A DNA stretch of 64,000 bases, taken from NCBI GenBank assembly GCA_951799425.1, contig OX637404.1, positions 19,492,045-19,556,044 on the forward strand, written 5' to 3'. Both the position numbers and the translations under genes were made by a program. The notes below the pieces were generated by a model that saw only the letters and a program-made list of their open reading frames with translations, searched no databases and was not told the origin of the DNA. Of this stretch, positions 12,901 through 22,888 are shown piece by piece. Source of the DNA: Ilex aquifolium (taxonomy: Eukaryota > Streptophyta > Magnoliopsida > Aquifoliales > Aquifoliaceae). Position 1 is the stretch's first letter, and every line of letters starts with the position of its first letter.

Positions 12901-15900
12901 ATTTGAGAACGTATGATGATGATCACTATGATGATACCTGGGTAATAGAAAAAATCATATGTTCATTAGACCTCAAGTTTGACTATATTGTCGTAGCCAT
13001 TGAAGTGTCTAATGATTTAAATATAATGACGACTGAAGAACTCATGGAATCATTGTTAGTCCATGAAGAACGGCTAAGCAAGAAAAAGCAAGAGTCGTTC
13101 GAGCAAGTGCTATGTACCAAGCTTTCTTTCAAAGAAAAGGAAAGAAGGTAAGATGAAAGCCAAAGAGGTAGAGGGCGTGGACGTAGAGGTGGAGATCGTG
13201 GTGGACGTGGTCGAGGTAGAGGAGAAAGTTTTGGCAAAAATTCATCCAACAAAAAAGAAATAAGTTAAGAATCACACTGTGGAAGAGGATGTGGAAAAGA
13301 CAATAATTCAAAATCATATAGAGGGACGTATGACAAATCTCATATTTAATGTTATAATTGTCACAGATATGACCATTTTGCTTCCGAGTGTAGAAATTAT
13401 TTTGTTAAAGACAAATGTATAGAGATAGAGCCGACTTCTTGTTGGCATACAAAGAAGAACAAAAGAGAACTAAGAACGTATAATACCTTGACTCCGGTGC
13501 TATTAATCATATGTGTGGAAAAAAAGAAATGTTTGTAAAGCTTGATGAATCAGTAAATGAAAAAGTCACTTTGAAGATTCTTCTCAAATTTAGATAATGG
13601 AAAGTGGTAATATTTTGATTCGTTTGAAGGATGGAAGACACCAAGTTATTTCTAATATTTTTTATGTGCCAAATATGAAAAATAATATTTTTAGCTTGGA
13701 ACAACTCTTAGAGAAAGGTTATGATATTTCCATGAAAAATCATAATCTTTCTATAAGAGATGAAAATAGAAATTTGGTTGCAAAAGTGCCGATTACAAGA
13801 AATAGAATATTTTTGTTAAATATTCAACGTGATGTGGCAAAATTCTTAAAAACATGTGTTAAAGATTCTTCTTGGACACTTGAATTTTGGAGGACTAAAT
13901 TTTTTCTCTAGAAGGAAGATGGTGAAAGGATTGTCTTTTATCAACCACCCAGATCAACTTTGTGAGGGATGTCTAGTTGGAAAGCAAGCTAGAAAAAGAT
14001 TTCCAAAATAATCTATTTCAAGAGCAACCAAGGCACTTCAACTTATTCACTCAAATGTTTGCGGGCCCATAGACCCTCCATCGTGTGCTAAGAACCAATA
14101 TTTTCTTCTCTTTATTGATGATTTTAGCCAGAAAATGTTGGTTTATTTTCTATAATAAAAATCGAAGGTGTTCAGCATTTTTAAAAAATTTAAGGTTTTG
14201 ATTGAAAAATAAAATGGGTATGAAGTTAAAGCAATTAGATTCGATAGAGGGGGTCAATTCACATCAAATGAATTCAAAAATTTTTGTGAAAAAAATAAAA
14301 TTCACCATCCTCTAATGGTTTTAAGATCACCACAATGGTGTTACCTAAAGGAAAAACCAAACCATTCCCGACAAAAATGGCTCGTAGTATGTTGAGGAGT
14401 AAGAAAATGCCCAAGGAATTTTGGGCAAAAGCTATTGATTGTGCCATCTATTTGTTAAATTGGTGTCCCACTAGAAGTGCTCAAGACAAAACACCACAAG
14501 AAGCATGGAGAAGAATCAAGTCAAGTGTCTCTAATTTGCGAGTCTTTGGAAGTGTATACTATCCACATGTGCTAGATGAGAAATGGACCAAACTAGATGA
14601 CAAGAGTGAAAAGTTTGTCTTCATTGACTATGATTCAAGAAGTAAAGACTATAAGCTTTACAACCCAAACAATGGTAAGATTATCATTAGTAGAAATGTT
14701 GAGTTTGATGAATAAGATAAATAGGATTGGAACACTCCACAAGAAGACTACAATTTTTTCTCATTCTTTGAAAAATAGGAGGAGCATAATGAGAACATGG
14801 AGCTGCCCATTTATTCTCAACCATCACCACCATCACTTATCAATGTGCAAACATCTCTATCATCATTCGAAACAAGTTCAAGTGAAAGACCACCTTACAT
14901 AAGGAGTCTTTGAGATATCTATGAAAAAACCAAAGAGGTAACTCAAAAATTTAGTGATCTAACACTCTTTTGCCTATTTGCCGATTGTGATCCCATAGGC
15001 TATGAGAAAGTGGCAAGAGAAAAGAAGTGGAGAAATGTCATAAATGAAGAAATTGAAACTATTGAGAGGAATGGAACATGAAAACTTGCCACATCCCCTA
15101 GAGGAGAAAATACAATTGAAGTGAAGTGGGTGTACAAGACTAAGAAGAATGCCAAATGTGAAGTGGAGAGGTAAAAAACAAGATTGGTTGCAAAAGCTAT
15201 AGTCAAAGACCGGGTATTGACTATAATGAGGTATTTGCACCTGCTGCTCGTTTGAAAACAATTAGATTGATTATCTCTTTAGCCTCTTTAAATGGTTGAA
15301 AAATTCACCAAATGGATGTGAAGTCCACTTTTTTGAATTGCTTTCTTGATTGAGAGATGTATGTTGAACAATCTTTGAGTTATGTTGTGAAAAGACAAGA
15401 TGAGAAAGTCTTAAAATTGAAGAAAATATTATATGGCTTGAAGCAAGCACCAAGCACGAAGGGCTTAGAGTAGTAGACTTGACAAGTACTTTCAAGTAAA
15501 TAATTTCACTAAGTGTCCCCATGAACATGTTCTTTATGCAAAGGTAAATGATAATAATAATATACTCTATACTTGTTTGTATGTGGATGACTTGATCTTC
15601 ACAGAAAATTGTCCAAGAATGTTTGAAAAATTCAAGAGAGCAATAGCTAAAGAATTTGAGATGACCGATATTGGGCCTATGTCATACTACCTTGGCATTA
15701 AAGTGAATCAAATGAAGGAAGGTATTTTCATCTCCCAAGAAGGTTATGTTAAGGAAATTTTGACAAAATTCAAAATGCAAGATTATAAGCCGGCAGGTAC
15801 ACCCGTTGAATGTGGTGTAAAATTGTCAACATATAAAGATGATGAGCATGTGGAACAATCCAACACTAATTGATAGGCTCAACACTAAATGGAATCCATC

Positions 15901-17290
15901 AAAGAGATACGGAGTAGAAACTTGCCACCAATCATAAATCCACCATAAGGATAAGAGTTTAACAAGGAAACTTTCTTCAAATAAGCCAACGGCCATAATT
16001 TCATTTCAATATCCAAAATATAATTAGGACTTACCTTGGAACTCCCCTCCAAGTATAGGTAATGACAACTTATATTTTCAACACAAATATTTAATGAAAA
16101 CCAAAGACCCTTGACCAAATACAACTAAAAGATATTGACTATAAAATACTCTTGAAAACATAAGAAGCTAGTAAAAATAGAGCAATGTGAGGGATCCGAA
16201 ATCAATAGAGATCAGTGGGTCCCATTAAAAAAAGTTAGCGAAGACCCACTCATCCAATGGTCCCTATTTATTTGGGATACTATTTGAGATCCAAAGTATT
16301 TCTCGTAAGAATAAGACTAAACCAAATTAAAATGCTAATTTTCAGATTGACTAGACAGATTGGACAACTTGTAGTAAAATTGCTTAACTTAGGAAATTCC
16401 AAATGATGCACTATTTCTTGCGTTAGAAAGCAGATTCATAGAGCTTTCAAATGGTATAGGTTTTGCATCTAGAATTAATATGAGCAAATTTAGTTTATTA
16501 ATGGAAGTAGACAAAAAATATGCAGATTGACCAAACTTTTGTTTACCTCCAATTCAATTGGGATTTGAATTTCATAATGGGCAGGGCCATTTTCATTGTC
16601 TTGGTACACTCGTGTCAAACTCCTCGGGTTGACAAAAAAACTCGTCCTCGAGTTTGGCTTTGATAATTTAGTTGCAGTTTGGATTTAGGCTTTCGACCCA
16701 TAAACTATTTTAGTCGTTTAAGTCTTACATTCAAAGCAACTTGAAACTTAGGATCTTCAAACATGAGTAAAAGAACTCAATCGACCAAAATCATTTGTTC
16801 AGCTAATCCGTTGATATCTATAGTCTTCCTTCTACAAGTCGGTTCAATCATAATTATCCCAAGTAATAGCTTCCTTTCTTGTTAGAAAAATTTCTGGTGT
16901 GAGATAGTCAAAAGTTCCTATCAAATCGGTAGATAGTCCATGATCACATAGTCCATAAAGCTCCAGATCTCTAACTTGCTCATTTGGATCATTGTGAGAC
17001 AGAATGTGATTAGTTTTCACACCTCTAGGTTGAACAACTAGTTCCCACTCATCTTTCAAATAAAACAAACTAGAAACTATTGCACATTGGTGAAGCCAAT
17101 TAAGATTTGGTTTTTCATTTTTGAGAATGAATATGTCCAGATTTTCGTTTGGCATATAGTCATAAACTAGGAATGACTCATCAAAGATTGGCAAAGTTTC
17201 CCAACGCTGTGAATCGTGAAGAGATCCTTCCATGACTACCAAAGAAAATGAATCTTTGTCAAAGAATATTTCCTCTCCTTCATAAATATT

Positions 17291-17326
<36 letters not shown>

Positions 17327-20300
17327 CATGAAAAAAGGGGTGGGGGCAAGGAAGAGTGCCCAGCGACCACCCCGATAGGCCCTCACTAGTGGGATCATAA
17401 GGCCCCTGACCGCGCCTGGAACACCTCTCGGGACCAGACCTAGCTAGGCTAGCATAGCGGCCAACCACCAAACCCCAATGGGAACTCCAAGACTCGAACT
17501 CCCAACATATTTCACGTTGTAAAATCATGACCAGATTCATCATGATATAACGCTTGGCAGCATTCAAGAAACTGCTGGATTTGTTGCACTTATCTCCTTA
17601 ATTCTTCCACATCAACGTCTTTTGGGTCGCTTGATCGTCCATACATGTCTATCATTGTTTTGTAATGCACCACAAGAAACACAACACGATTGAACTTGCT
17701 CTGATACTAATTTGACTCCGAAAATGAAGAGAAATAAGGGATAACACAAGGAGCAATTCAAGGGTAGTAGATAGGCATGCCACTTAATGAAATCCACCAA
17801 ACAGATACAGAGTAGAAACTCGCCACCAATTGAAAAATCCACCAAAAGAAAAAGGGTTGAACTAGAAGGAAACCTTATTCAAATAAGCCAAAGGCTATAA
17901 TTTCATTCAAATATCCAACTTTTTTGAATTCATACATGACTAGGACTTACCTTGGAACACTCCTTCAAGTATAGGTACCGGCAACTTATATTTTCAAAAT
18001 ATTTAATGGAAACCAAAGACCCTTAACCAAATAAAACTAGAAGGTATAAAAATATTTAGTAACTATAAAAATCTCTCGAAAACATAAAAAACCAGTAAAA
18101 ATAAAACTAAACAAAATTAAAACACTAATTTTTGGATTGACTTAGACAAATTGGACAGCCTGTAATAAAATTGTCATAATTCCCCATAAAAAATTCCAAA
18201 TGATGCACCATTTTTTGCTCTAGAAAGTAGATTCGTAGAACTTTCCAATGTTATAGACAGATTGACCGCAATAAAATGTTAATTGACTGGATTATGTACA
18301 TGCTGACAGACTTTTGCACTACATAGGACAAATCAGGGACTCTGATGTTCAAATACTAGAGATCACCAACAAAGCTTCGATAGTGTCGCAAATCATGAAA
18401 CTCAACATCATCAGTAAGGCCAGTGGACAATCTTGCAGAAGCCGGTTATGAATTAGGTTTACAATTGGTCATGGAAGCATGCTCAAGAAGAGCCAAGGCA
18501 TATTTGTGCTGAGAGAGAATAATGTTAGAAGATATTCTTTTTACCTCGAGGCCCAAAAAATTATCAATTGAAAGGTTAAAATTTTGAATTGTCGATTTTT
18601 AACTTTACCTCGAGACATATTTGGTATTTTATTTGAATATGATCAATTTCGTTCAATTAAGGAATTCTAGAATTTTTTATTTTATTTTCTAATTTAATTG
18701 GGAAACTATTTTATTTTATTTTCTAATTTAATTAGAATTTTATTTTATTTTATTTCCTAATTTAATTAGAATTCTAATTTCCTAGTTTGTTTAGGGTTTC
18801 TATTATTTTACAAACTCATAGGGTAAAACAGCTTTTAGTAAATTAAGAAAACACTCCGTTAACCTGTGGATGAGGTAGATGAGCTAAAGTTTTGAGGTTC
18901 CAACACTCTTCAGTACTGGCTGAGATACTCCCTTGCACCTCTTGCTATTTCAGCCAACACTTGTTTGGTATCTTGGTAGATGGCATCATTTCTGTTTCTC
19001 CATATCAACCAGCAATAAGTAAGAAATAATGGGAAGCCATCATGGGTTAGCTTTTGATGCACTTCTTGTATCCATTGATCTAGTGGAAGATCCTGGGAGT
19101 GCCAAACTAATTGAGTGCTAAGCTTCCATGGCTCTATTGCATAGGGACGATCTTTACGAATATGCAAATAGGTTTCTACAGCTTCACTACATAAGCTGCA
19201 CCAATTATCTTCCCTAATCTTTCATCTTGGAGATTCACCTTCGTTGTCCCTTCAGAATACTAGCCCCCTAGGAGTGCTAGCTAGCAAATCCAATGTGACC
19301 GGCATTATAGGGCTAGGTCTAATTTTTTCTTTATTTCTTGATCCAATATGATACGAATTTTTGGGCACCTAATTTTTTTTTAAGTTGCTCTGTTAGGATG
19401 TGGATCAAAAAGATTCTTAATTTACATAGATCAATGTGTCAAATTTTTTCGTGGTTGGGAGAAAATGAGGTTTTTGTCTTGTAGCAGGTTTCGATAAAAG
19501 GTTGATGGTGTTAAAGATGTTTTTAGCCTACCTGATGGTTTTTACATCTTCTAAACCGAGGATGAGAATGCTCTCAGTAGAATCCTTTGAAGGTGGGCAA
19601 TATTTTTGTGGTGGTGTTCTTCTTATAGTGAAGAGATGGCACCCAAAACTTAAATTGACACATGCTCACTTCTCAGGTGTACCAATTTGGGTGAACCTCT
19701 TTAATGTTCCATAACAACTTTGGCATGAAGATGGCCTTAGTTACTCTAGAAGTGTACTAGGAACACTGTTGTATCTTGATGCCTCTACCCAATCAAGGAG
19801 TAGACTTGGTTTTGCTGGGGTGCGCAGTGAGATTGAAGCAACCAAGGACCTACCCAAGTCCTTCAAAATTAGACTTGAAGGTGATATACTTCATGAAATT
19901 AATGTAGTTGCTCCATGGAAACGTCGTAAATGCAAATATTGCAAACTCTTTGGTCATTCCTCTTCAGGATGTACTTTATCTCCAAAACCCCTTCTCCCAA
20001 GTGGGAGAGGAAAAAGGAGGACAATGGGCATGAATGAATGCAAAGGGGAGAAGAACGAGCTTTGATAGAAAAGGGGAAAGAAGTTTGTGAAGCTCCCCTT
20101 GAAGATATGGAAAGAAAAAAACAAGGAAAGGATGTCTCATCATCTTGTTCTCTCAATATAAATCACGAGGGGAGTACTAAGGAAGGAATTGATGAGATAA
20201 GGGCTGATATTTCCAACAACTTAAGGGTTGGTGAATCTTCATCTAGGGATGAGAATAGAAGAAGGCTTCAAGCGAGAATAAAACATATGAAAGATTCTTG

Positions 20301-22888
20301 TGCAAAAAGAGGGACTTCTAGCTCTTTCAAGCAAGTGGTGTATAGCCCTCCTTCAACTAAGCAAAAGAGCAAGCCAAAATTTATGAGAACAAACCTTCTT
20401 ACTGATTATACTTACTCCCTTGTGTTATGAAAGAATTTTGTGTACTGCCTTGGATTACATTGAAATTTGTTTGAATAGGCAAGTTCCTATCTAGTCTCTC
20501 TTTTTTAATTCTAGACTAGGTTTGTAGTTTGTGTGGAATCGATTCTTCTGCGTGCTAATCCGTGTGTCCTTGTAGACATGTTTTGAACTTTATTGTACAT
20601 CTTATATTTTCAAATCAATAAACTATTTACCTTCCAAAAAAATAAATAAAAGGATTACACACACAAATTAACCAAAAAAAAAGGACAGCAACACCAATAA
20701 AAATTGCATAACTCAAATCTCTCAAGATCCAAAAATAACATGATAGGACTCCAATATCCCCCCACTTGCCAGACCATGAATTTCAACTTCATTCATAACT
20801 AATGTTGACGAGACTAATAATGTTTGTTTTACTGTCATTTGCAATGTGTATGCCTTAACTGTCTCTTTATGTGCATGCGAAACAGCGAGAGCCTTCAAGT
20901 CCTCGAGTGATGAACACAGTAAGTATACGAGACTAATTGCAGTTACTCTCAGTACTTCGTTTCCAATAAAATAAATCAGGCCTATATCTATCTATTAGGA
21001 GTGATAATCAAGTCCGGTTATGTTGTCTTCGGGTCGTGTTCTTTGTGACTTATTTGTCTCCGGATCAACACGCATAACCCATGCATCATAAATCAAGAAT
21101 CATGACCTCTTTCTCTTTCAAAACGTATGATAAGTGCCACTTCAATGGTCCAAATGCTTGCAAAAGCAAAGAAAAGTCATCTAAGTCTAGAAGGAGTCAT
21201 ATCAAGAAGTTAATTTTGAAAGAGATCAATTTTTTTTTTTCATTTTATACCGGCTAAATAGGTTTATTATATAATGAACTATTCATACTAGAAACTAATA
21301 CACCATATTTACTACTTATATTAACAAGTTGATCGAGAATAAGTCAATCCTAATTCAATGATTCCATGTCCTTGTTCAATTACTGTAACTGAGTTTTTCT
21401 TTTCTAAAAACTGCATAGCACTAACTAGCCAGTGACTTAGCTAACTTTACTATGTAGGGCCTGAAATGACTTCATAGCTTATCCTATATACTGTTGGGGA
21501 ATTTACTACACCTAAAATATCAGTACTACATTGTTCAGAACTTGAACGAAAGCTGCAATATTTGAGAAAAATGCTATCCAACTCAAATTTGAATCAAAAA
21601 GGACATCCCAAATGATCGGACCTTTGAATGAGTGAGTCTTATCAATTTTTTTAAATGAAACTCACTAATTCAATAGTCCTTATTGATTTGAGATGTCATT
21701 GAGCTACGTTGTAATGAGTATAAAAGATTCCTCCCTCTCTCTCTCTCTCTTTCTCTCTCCATTTTTGCTTGGCTTTCTCTCTTTGTCTTCTGGACGTAAC
21801 TAAAGGGCAACTAGAGAAACGAACATATGATTGCACATTGACAAGCTGAAATCTAAAATACCATTTCAAAACAAGTACTCGTTTGATCAGGATTAAACAC
21901 TCAACACCTCAAAAATAGATTAACACATTGCACACCATTACATGTATGACATAGCTAGGTGTGGTCTGTACACAATTTATATATCTGGGTTGTGCTTGTG
22001 GGTGTAGGAACAAAGAAAGTTCGGCTAGTTTCTGCATGCCATATAAAAATGCAGCTACAAGCAAATAAAAAATAAAAAAATGCATATATATACATATATA
22101 TATATATTATAAAACAGGACAGCCTTCAATAGCTCATTTTGCGGTTCAAATAGACTCATGGACACCACCGTCTCTCTTAAATTTTCACTGTAGCTTCAGG
22201 AATGAATTAGCCCTAGTGTATATATATTTGAAGAATTCTTAGAGTTTTCACCCGATAAAATCTAAAGGAAAAACAAAAAGATAAACACATATGCACATGC
22301 ATCAGAAAAACAGGAACTATTGTGCTTTGGATTTGAGTAGATAACTCAATTAAACTCAACAAAATCCTCAACTTTACTATTTAGACTACATAAAATTTAA
22401 TTCCTCCAACGACGTGCTCGAACTCTGGCAAGGATCACATGTACTTTTTATTTTGTTCGAAATCATAAGCGATTATTTTGATGTCAAAGACAAGAAACTA
22501 CTCAAAAGTTCTCACCGGATCTTGGTTGTTCTTAATTGCTTTTCATGTAAGTCTTCGGGTAGGCTCCATATACCAGAAAAAATTGTACATTAAGTACATA
22601 AAATCAGTGAATTTAAGGTGGCAACTGGTAAGATCAGATCAAAAAAGACGCAATGAAGATAAAAACTGGAAACAAAATATGAAAGAAGATTGAAAAATCG
22701 TACCAAGAATCCGTAGCATACTCAAATAGCTTTCCTTTGGTAGAGAAAACAATTAACGCAACCTCTGCGTCGCACAGGACAGAGATCTCATGAGCTTTCT
22801 TGAGCAACCCAGATCGGCGTTTAGAGAAAGTCACTTGCCTATTGATCTTGTTCTCAATTCTCTTCAGCTGAACCCTTCCCCTCCCCAT
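6330..22888 (-). CDS. FUL: FRUITFULL-like MADS-box transcription factor, 8 exons, complete
   Basis: MIKCc-type MADS-domain transcription factor of the AP1/FUL (SQUAMOSA) clade. These are nuclear DNA-binding proteins that form dimers and tetramers, bind CArG boxes, and act in floral transition, meristem identity and fruit development. Exons on the minus strand: 22888-22704, 11181-11103, 10966-10902, 10812-10713, 10624-10583, 6971-6930, 6641-6538, 6438-6330. Lengths are 185, 79, 65, 100, 42, 42, 104 and 109 nt, 726 nt in all, giving 241 aa (Arabidopsis FUL has 242). Every intron is GT-AG and the phases agree. MADS domain about residues 1-60, I region 61-88, K box about 89-174, then the C region. 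The C terminus [11 protein letters not shown] is the FUL-type motif and shows no farnesylation CaaX as in euAP1. The start is fixed by [14 protein letters not shown]. It appears intact. Assigning FUL rather than another AP1/FUL paralogue rests on the C-terminal motif. Confidence 0.95.
7333..8494 (+). mobile_element. Non-autonomous Helitron-like element, copy 1
   Basis: A rolling-circle-type element without coding capacity, in intron 5 of the MADS gene. The 5' end is TCTATATAATAAAGTAC directly after an A. The 3' end is CTAG followed by T, with a short imperfect hairpin (CGTGCC-TTTA-GACACG) ending 8 nt before CTAG. These are the Helitron hallmarks, with insertion between A and T. About 0.8 kb of the interior is CCA-rich minisatellite. 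Its ends and flanks are closely matched by the next copy. Confidence 0.6.
7558..8360 (+). repeat. CCA-rich minisatellite in Helitron copy 1
   Basis: A low-complexity run dominated by CCACCA, CCACCACC and CCATCA-like units with scattered variation. It is strongly strand-asymmetric: C and A on the plus strand, G and T on the minus strand. Long open frames of His, Pro and Thr on plus, and of Gly, Val and Trp on minus, are artefacts of the repeat and should not be taken as proteins. Confidence 0.9.
8495..9911 (+). mobile_element. Non-autonomous Helitron-like element, copy 2 (abuts copy 1)
   Basis: The same family and orientation as copy 1, starting at the base after copy 1's CTAG terminus. The 5' end reads TTTATATAATAAAATAC, with TT where copy 1 has TC. 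The 3' end is again a hairpin-like sequence, 8 nt, CTAG, then T. About 90-100 bp next to each end align with copy 1. The internal minisatellite is longer (about 1.05 kb against 0.8 kb). No replicase or helicase is encoded, so both copies depend on others for movement. Confidence 0.55.
8739..9800 (+). repeat. CCA-rich minisatellite in Helitron copy 2
   Basis: The same repeat type as the block at 7558-8360, expanded to about 1.06 kb. The MADS gene is transcribed from the minus strand, so its intron 5 transcript would carry this as a GGU-rich repeat. Apparent 200-aa open frames here are compositional. Confidence 0.9.
10583..11181 (-). CDS. FUL: Exons 2-5 of the FUL-like gene (I region and K box)
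   Basis: Four short exons packed into 600 bp. Exon 2 (11181-11103) reads [20 protein letters not shown]. Exon 3 (10966-10902) reads [20 protein letters not shown]. Exon 4 (10812-10713) contains [20 protein letters not shown]. Exon 5 (10624-10583) reads [14 protein letters not shown]. Together they give the amphipathic heptad-leucine K helices that mediate MADS protein dimer and tetramer formation. Introns 2-4 are only 136, 89 and 88 bp, in strong contrast to introns 1 and 5. Confidence 0.95.
11935..12125 (-). mobile_element. Ty1/copia fossil fragment (pol 3' end)
   Basis: On the minus strand the stretch reads as the end of a copia polyprotein: [12 protein letters not shown] followed by a tail resembling the usual SKL-containing terminus, then LTR-like sequence. 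It lies opposite in orientation to the larger copia fossil beginning nearby, so it is a separate insertion. It is only a short truncated piece. Confidence 0.5.
12140..15871 (+). mobile_element. Ty1/copia fossil, 3'-truncated
   Basis: An LTR remnant ends just before a tRNA-Met-type primer site (TGGTATAAAAGC, about 12429-12440). Then follow a gag of the copia type (about 12480-13280, with an RGRGRRGGD-like basic tail), a CCHC knuckle ([11 protein letters not shown] near 13360), a protease-like LDSGAINHM (about 13490), integrase traces (13900-14700) and reverse transcriptase with YVDDLIFTE near 15577-15603. The body stops near 15870 where another element begins, and no 3' LTR was found. It is broken many times over and old. 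The clade within copia was not assigned. Confidence 0.8.
16188..16315. mobile_element. Small MITE-like palindrome in one LTR copy
   Basis: A segment of about 125 bp in the 15872-16530 repeat has no counterpart in the sister repeat at 17712-18262. It has imperfect terminal inverted similarity (GGGATCC... against ...GGATCTC) and an inner GTGGGTC/GACCCAC pair. It resembles the segment at about 21585-21715, so both probably belong to one MITE family. Confidence 0.4.
16845..17280 (-). pseudogene. Lectin receptor-like kinase fragment
   Basis: The minus-strand reading carries the middle of a plant L-type lectin receptor kinase domain: [15 protein letters not shown] (subdomain V), [20 protein letters not shown] (VIa), VVQPRGVK where VIHRDVK is expected (VIb), a decayed DFG region followed by LYGLCDHG, and [11 protein letters not shown] (VIII). 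In VIb the catalytic HRD aspartate is lost (PRG), the DFG motif is degraded, and the glycine loop, N-lobe and extracellular lectin domain are absent. It is therefore a dead fragment. It lies between two LTR-like repeats and just beyond a gag-like start, which suggests capture by a retroelement. The kinase identity is firm; the exact subfamily is less so. Confidence 0.75.
17293..17506 (-). mobile_element. SINE with 31-nt A tail
   Basis: A short retroposon on the minus strand, ending in a run of 31 A (plus-strand T at 17293-17323). A pol III B-box match, AGTTCGAGTC, lies at 17500-17491, close to its 5' end. Flanking 7-bp copies of ATATTTC at 17286-17292 and 17507-17513 fit a target-site duplication. 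The body is GC-rich, unlike its surroundings. No upstream A box was found, so the 5' end may be truncated. Confidence 0.65.
18905..19240 (-). mobile_element. LINE ORF2 fragment (zinc-binding RT tail)
   Basis: The minus-strand reading has a CSLC...HIRKD zinc-binding-like start and then [18 protein letters not shown], the pattern of the zf-RVT region at the end of plant L1-like ORF2 and its relatives. Only this part is present, with no RT or endonuclease nearby. A truncated LINE remnant; the same region is seen in the LINE at 44085-47258. Confidence 0.6.
19440..20660 (+). mobile_element. L1-like LINE fragment: ORF1 and 3' tail
   Basis: Plant LINE ORF1-type coding sequence: a DUF4283-like part ([11 protein letters not shown] then [12 protein letters not shown], about 19640-19710) followed by a CCHC knuckle [15 protein letters not shown] (about 19929-19975) and a basic, Ser/Lys-rich tail to about 20427. 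It has internal stops and shifts (for example a TAA after NVP at 19711-19713). A 3' UTR-like region with AATAAA and an A-rich end near 20635-20660 follows directly. ORF2 is missing, so the copy is internally deleted. Confidence 0.65.
21570..21735. mobile_element. MITE-like palindromic element
   Basis: Imperfect inverted repeat: the left part (GACATCCCAAATGATCGGAC..) mirrors the right part (..GTCCTTATTGATTTGAGATG) around a central AT-rich loop, with an inner GAGTGAGTC/GAAACTCACT pair. The wording matches the small element at 16188-16315. No confident target duplication was found. It lies in intron 1 of the MADS gene. Confidence 0.45.
21726..21763 (+). repeat. CT microsatellite
   Basis: A mostly pure CT run with a few TTT interruptions, in intron 1 of the MADS gene. 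Confidence 0.9.
22704..22888 (-). CDS. FUL: Exon 1 of the FUL-like gene (MADS domain)
   Basis: This 185-nt exon encodes the whole SRF/MADS DNA-binding and dimerisation domain, from [20 protein letters not shown] to [10 protein letters not shown]. The length is the usual one for this exon in the clade. The donor is GGTACGA at the exon edge (GT at 22703-22702), splitting a TGC codon that exon 2 completes. An in-frame leucine-rich upstream extension exists to 22921, but the conserved MGRGR start at 22888 is clearly the true one. Confidence 0.95.

Larger units (their letters stand above)
15872..18300 (-). mobile_element. LTR-flanked unit with a captured host gene piece (fossil)
   Basis: Two related segments in direct orientation, about 15872-16530 and 17712-18262, flank 1.2 kb. 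Next to the second, on the minus strand, lies AGTATCAGAGC (17708-17698), a tRNA-Met-type primer site. A gag-like start follows (17690-17514). This reads as a minus-strand LTR retroelement with its 5' LTR at high coordinates and its 3' LTR at low coordinates. The interior then switches to lectin-receptor-kinase sequence rather than pol. It is old and decayed, and outer LTR ends and target duplication were not resolved. The alternative is two solo repeats flanking unrelated DNA. Confidence 0.5.
11182..22703 (-). other. Intron 1 of the FUL-like gene (11.5 kb, transposon-filled)
   Basis: The first intron lies between the MADS-domain exon and exon 2. A long first intron is common in AP1/FUL-clade genes and often holds regulatory sites. 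Here it is enlarged by copia remnants on both strands, an LTR-flanked unit with a kinase fragment, a SINE, two LINE pieces and two MITEs, listed separately. The stretches 11190-11930 and 20670-21540 show no recognisable element or coding region. Confidence 0.9.

Noticed and set aside
17280-17567. 95-aa minus-strand frame with a poly-lysine end
   Set aside because: It crosses the SINE and its A tail, so it is a chance frame.
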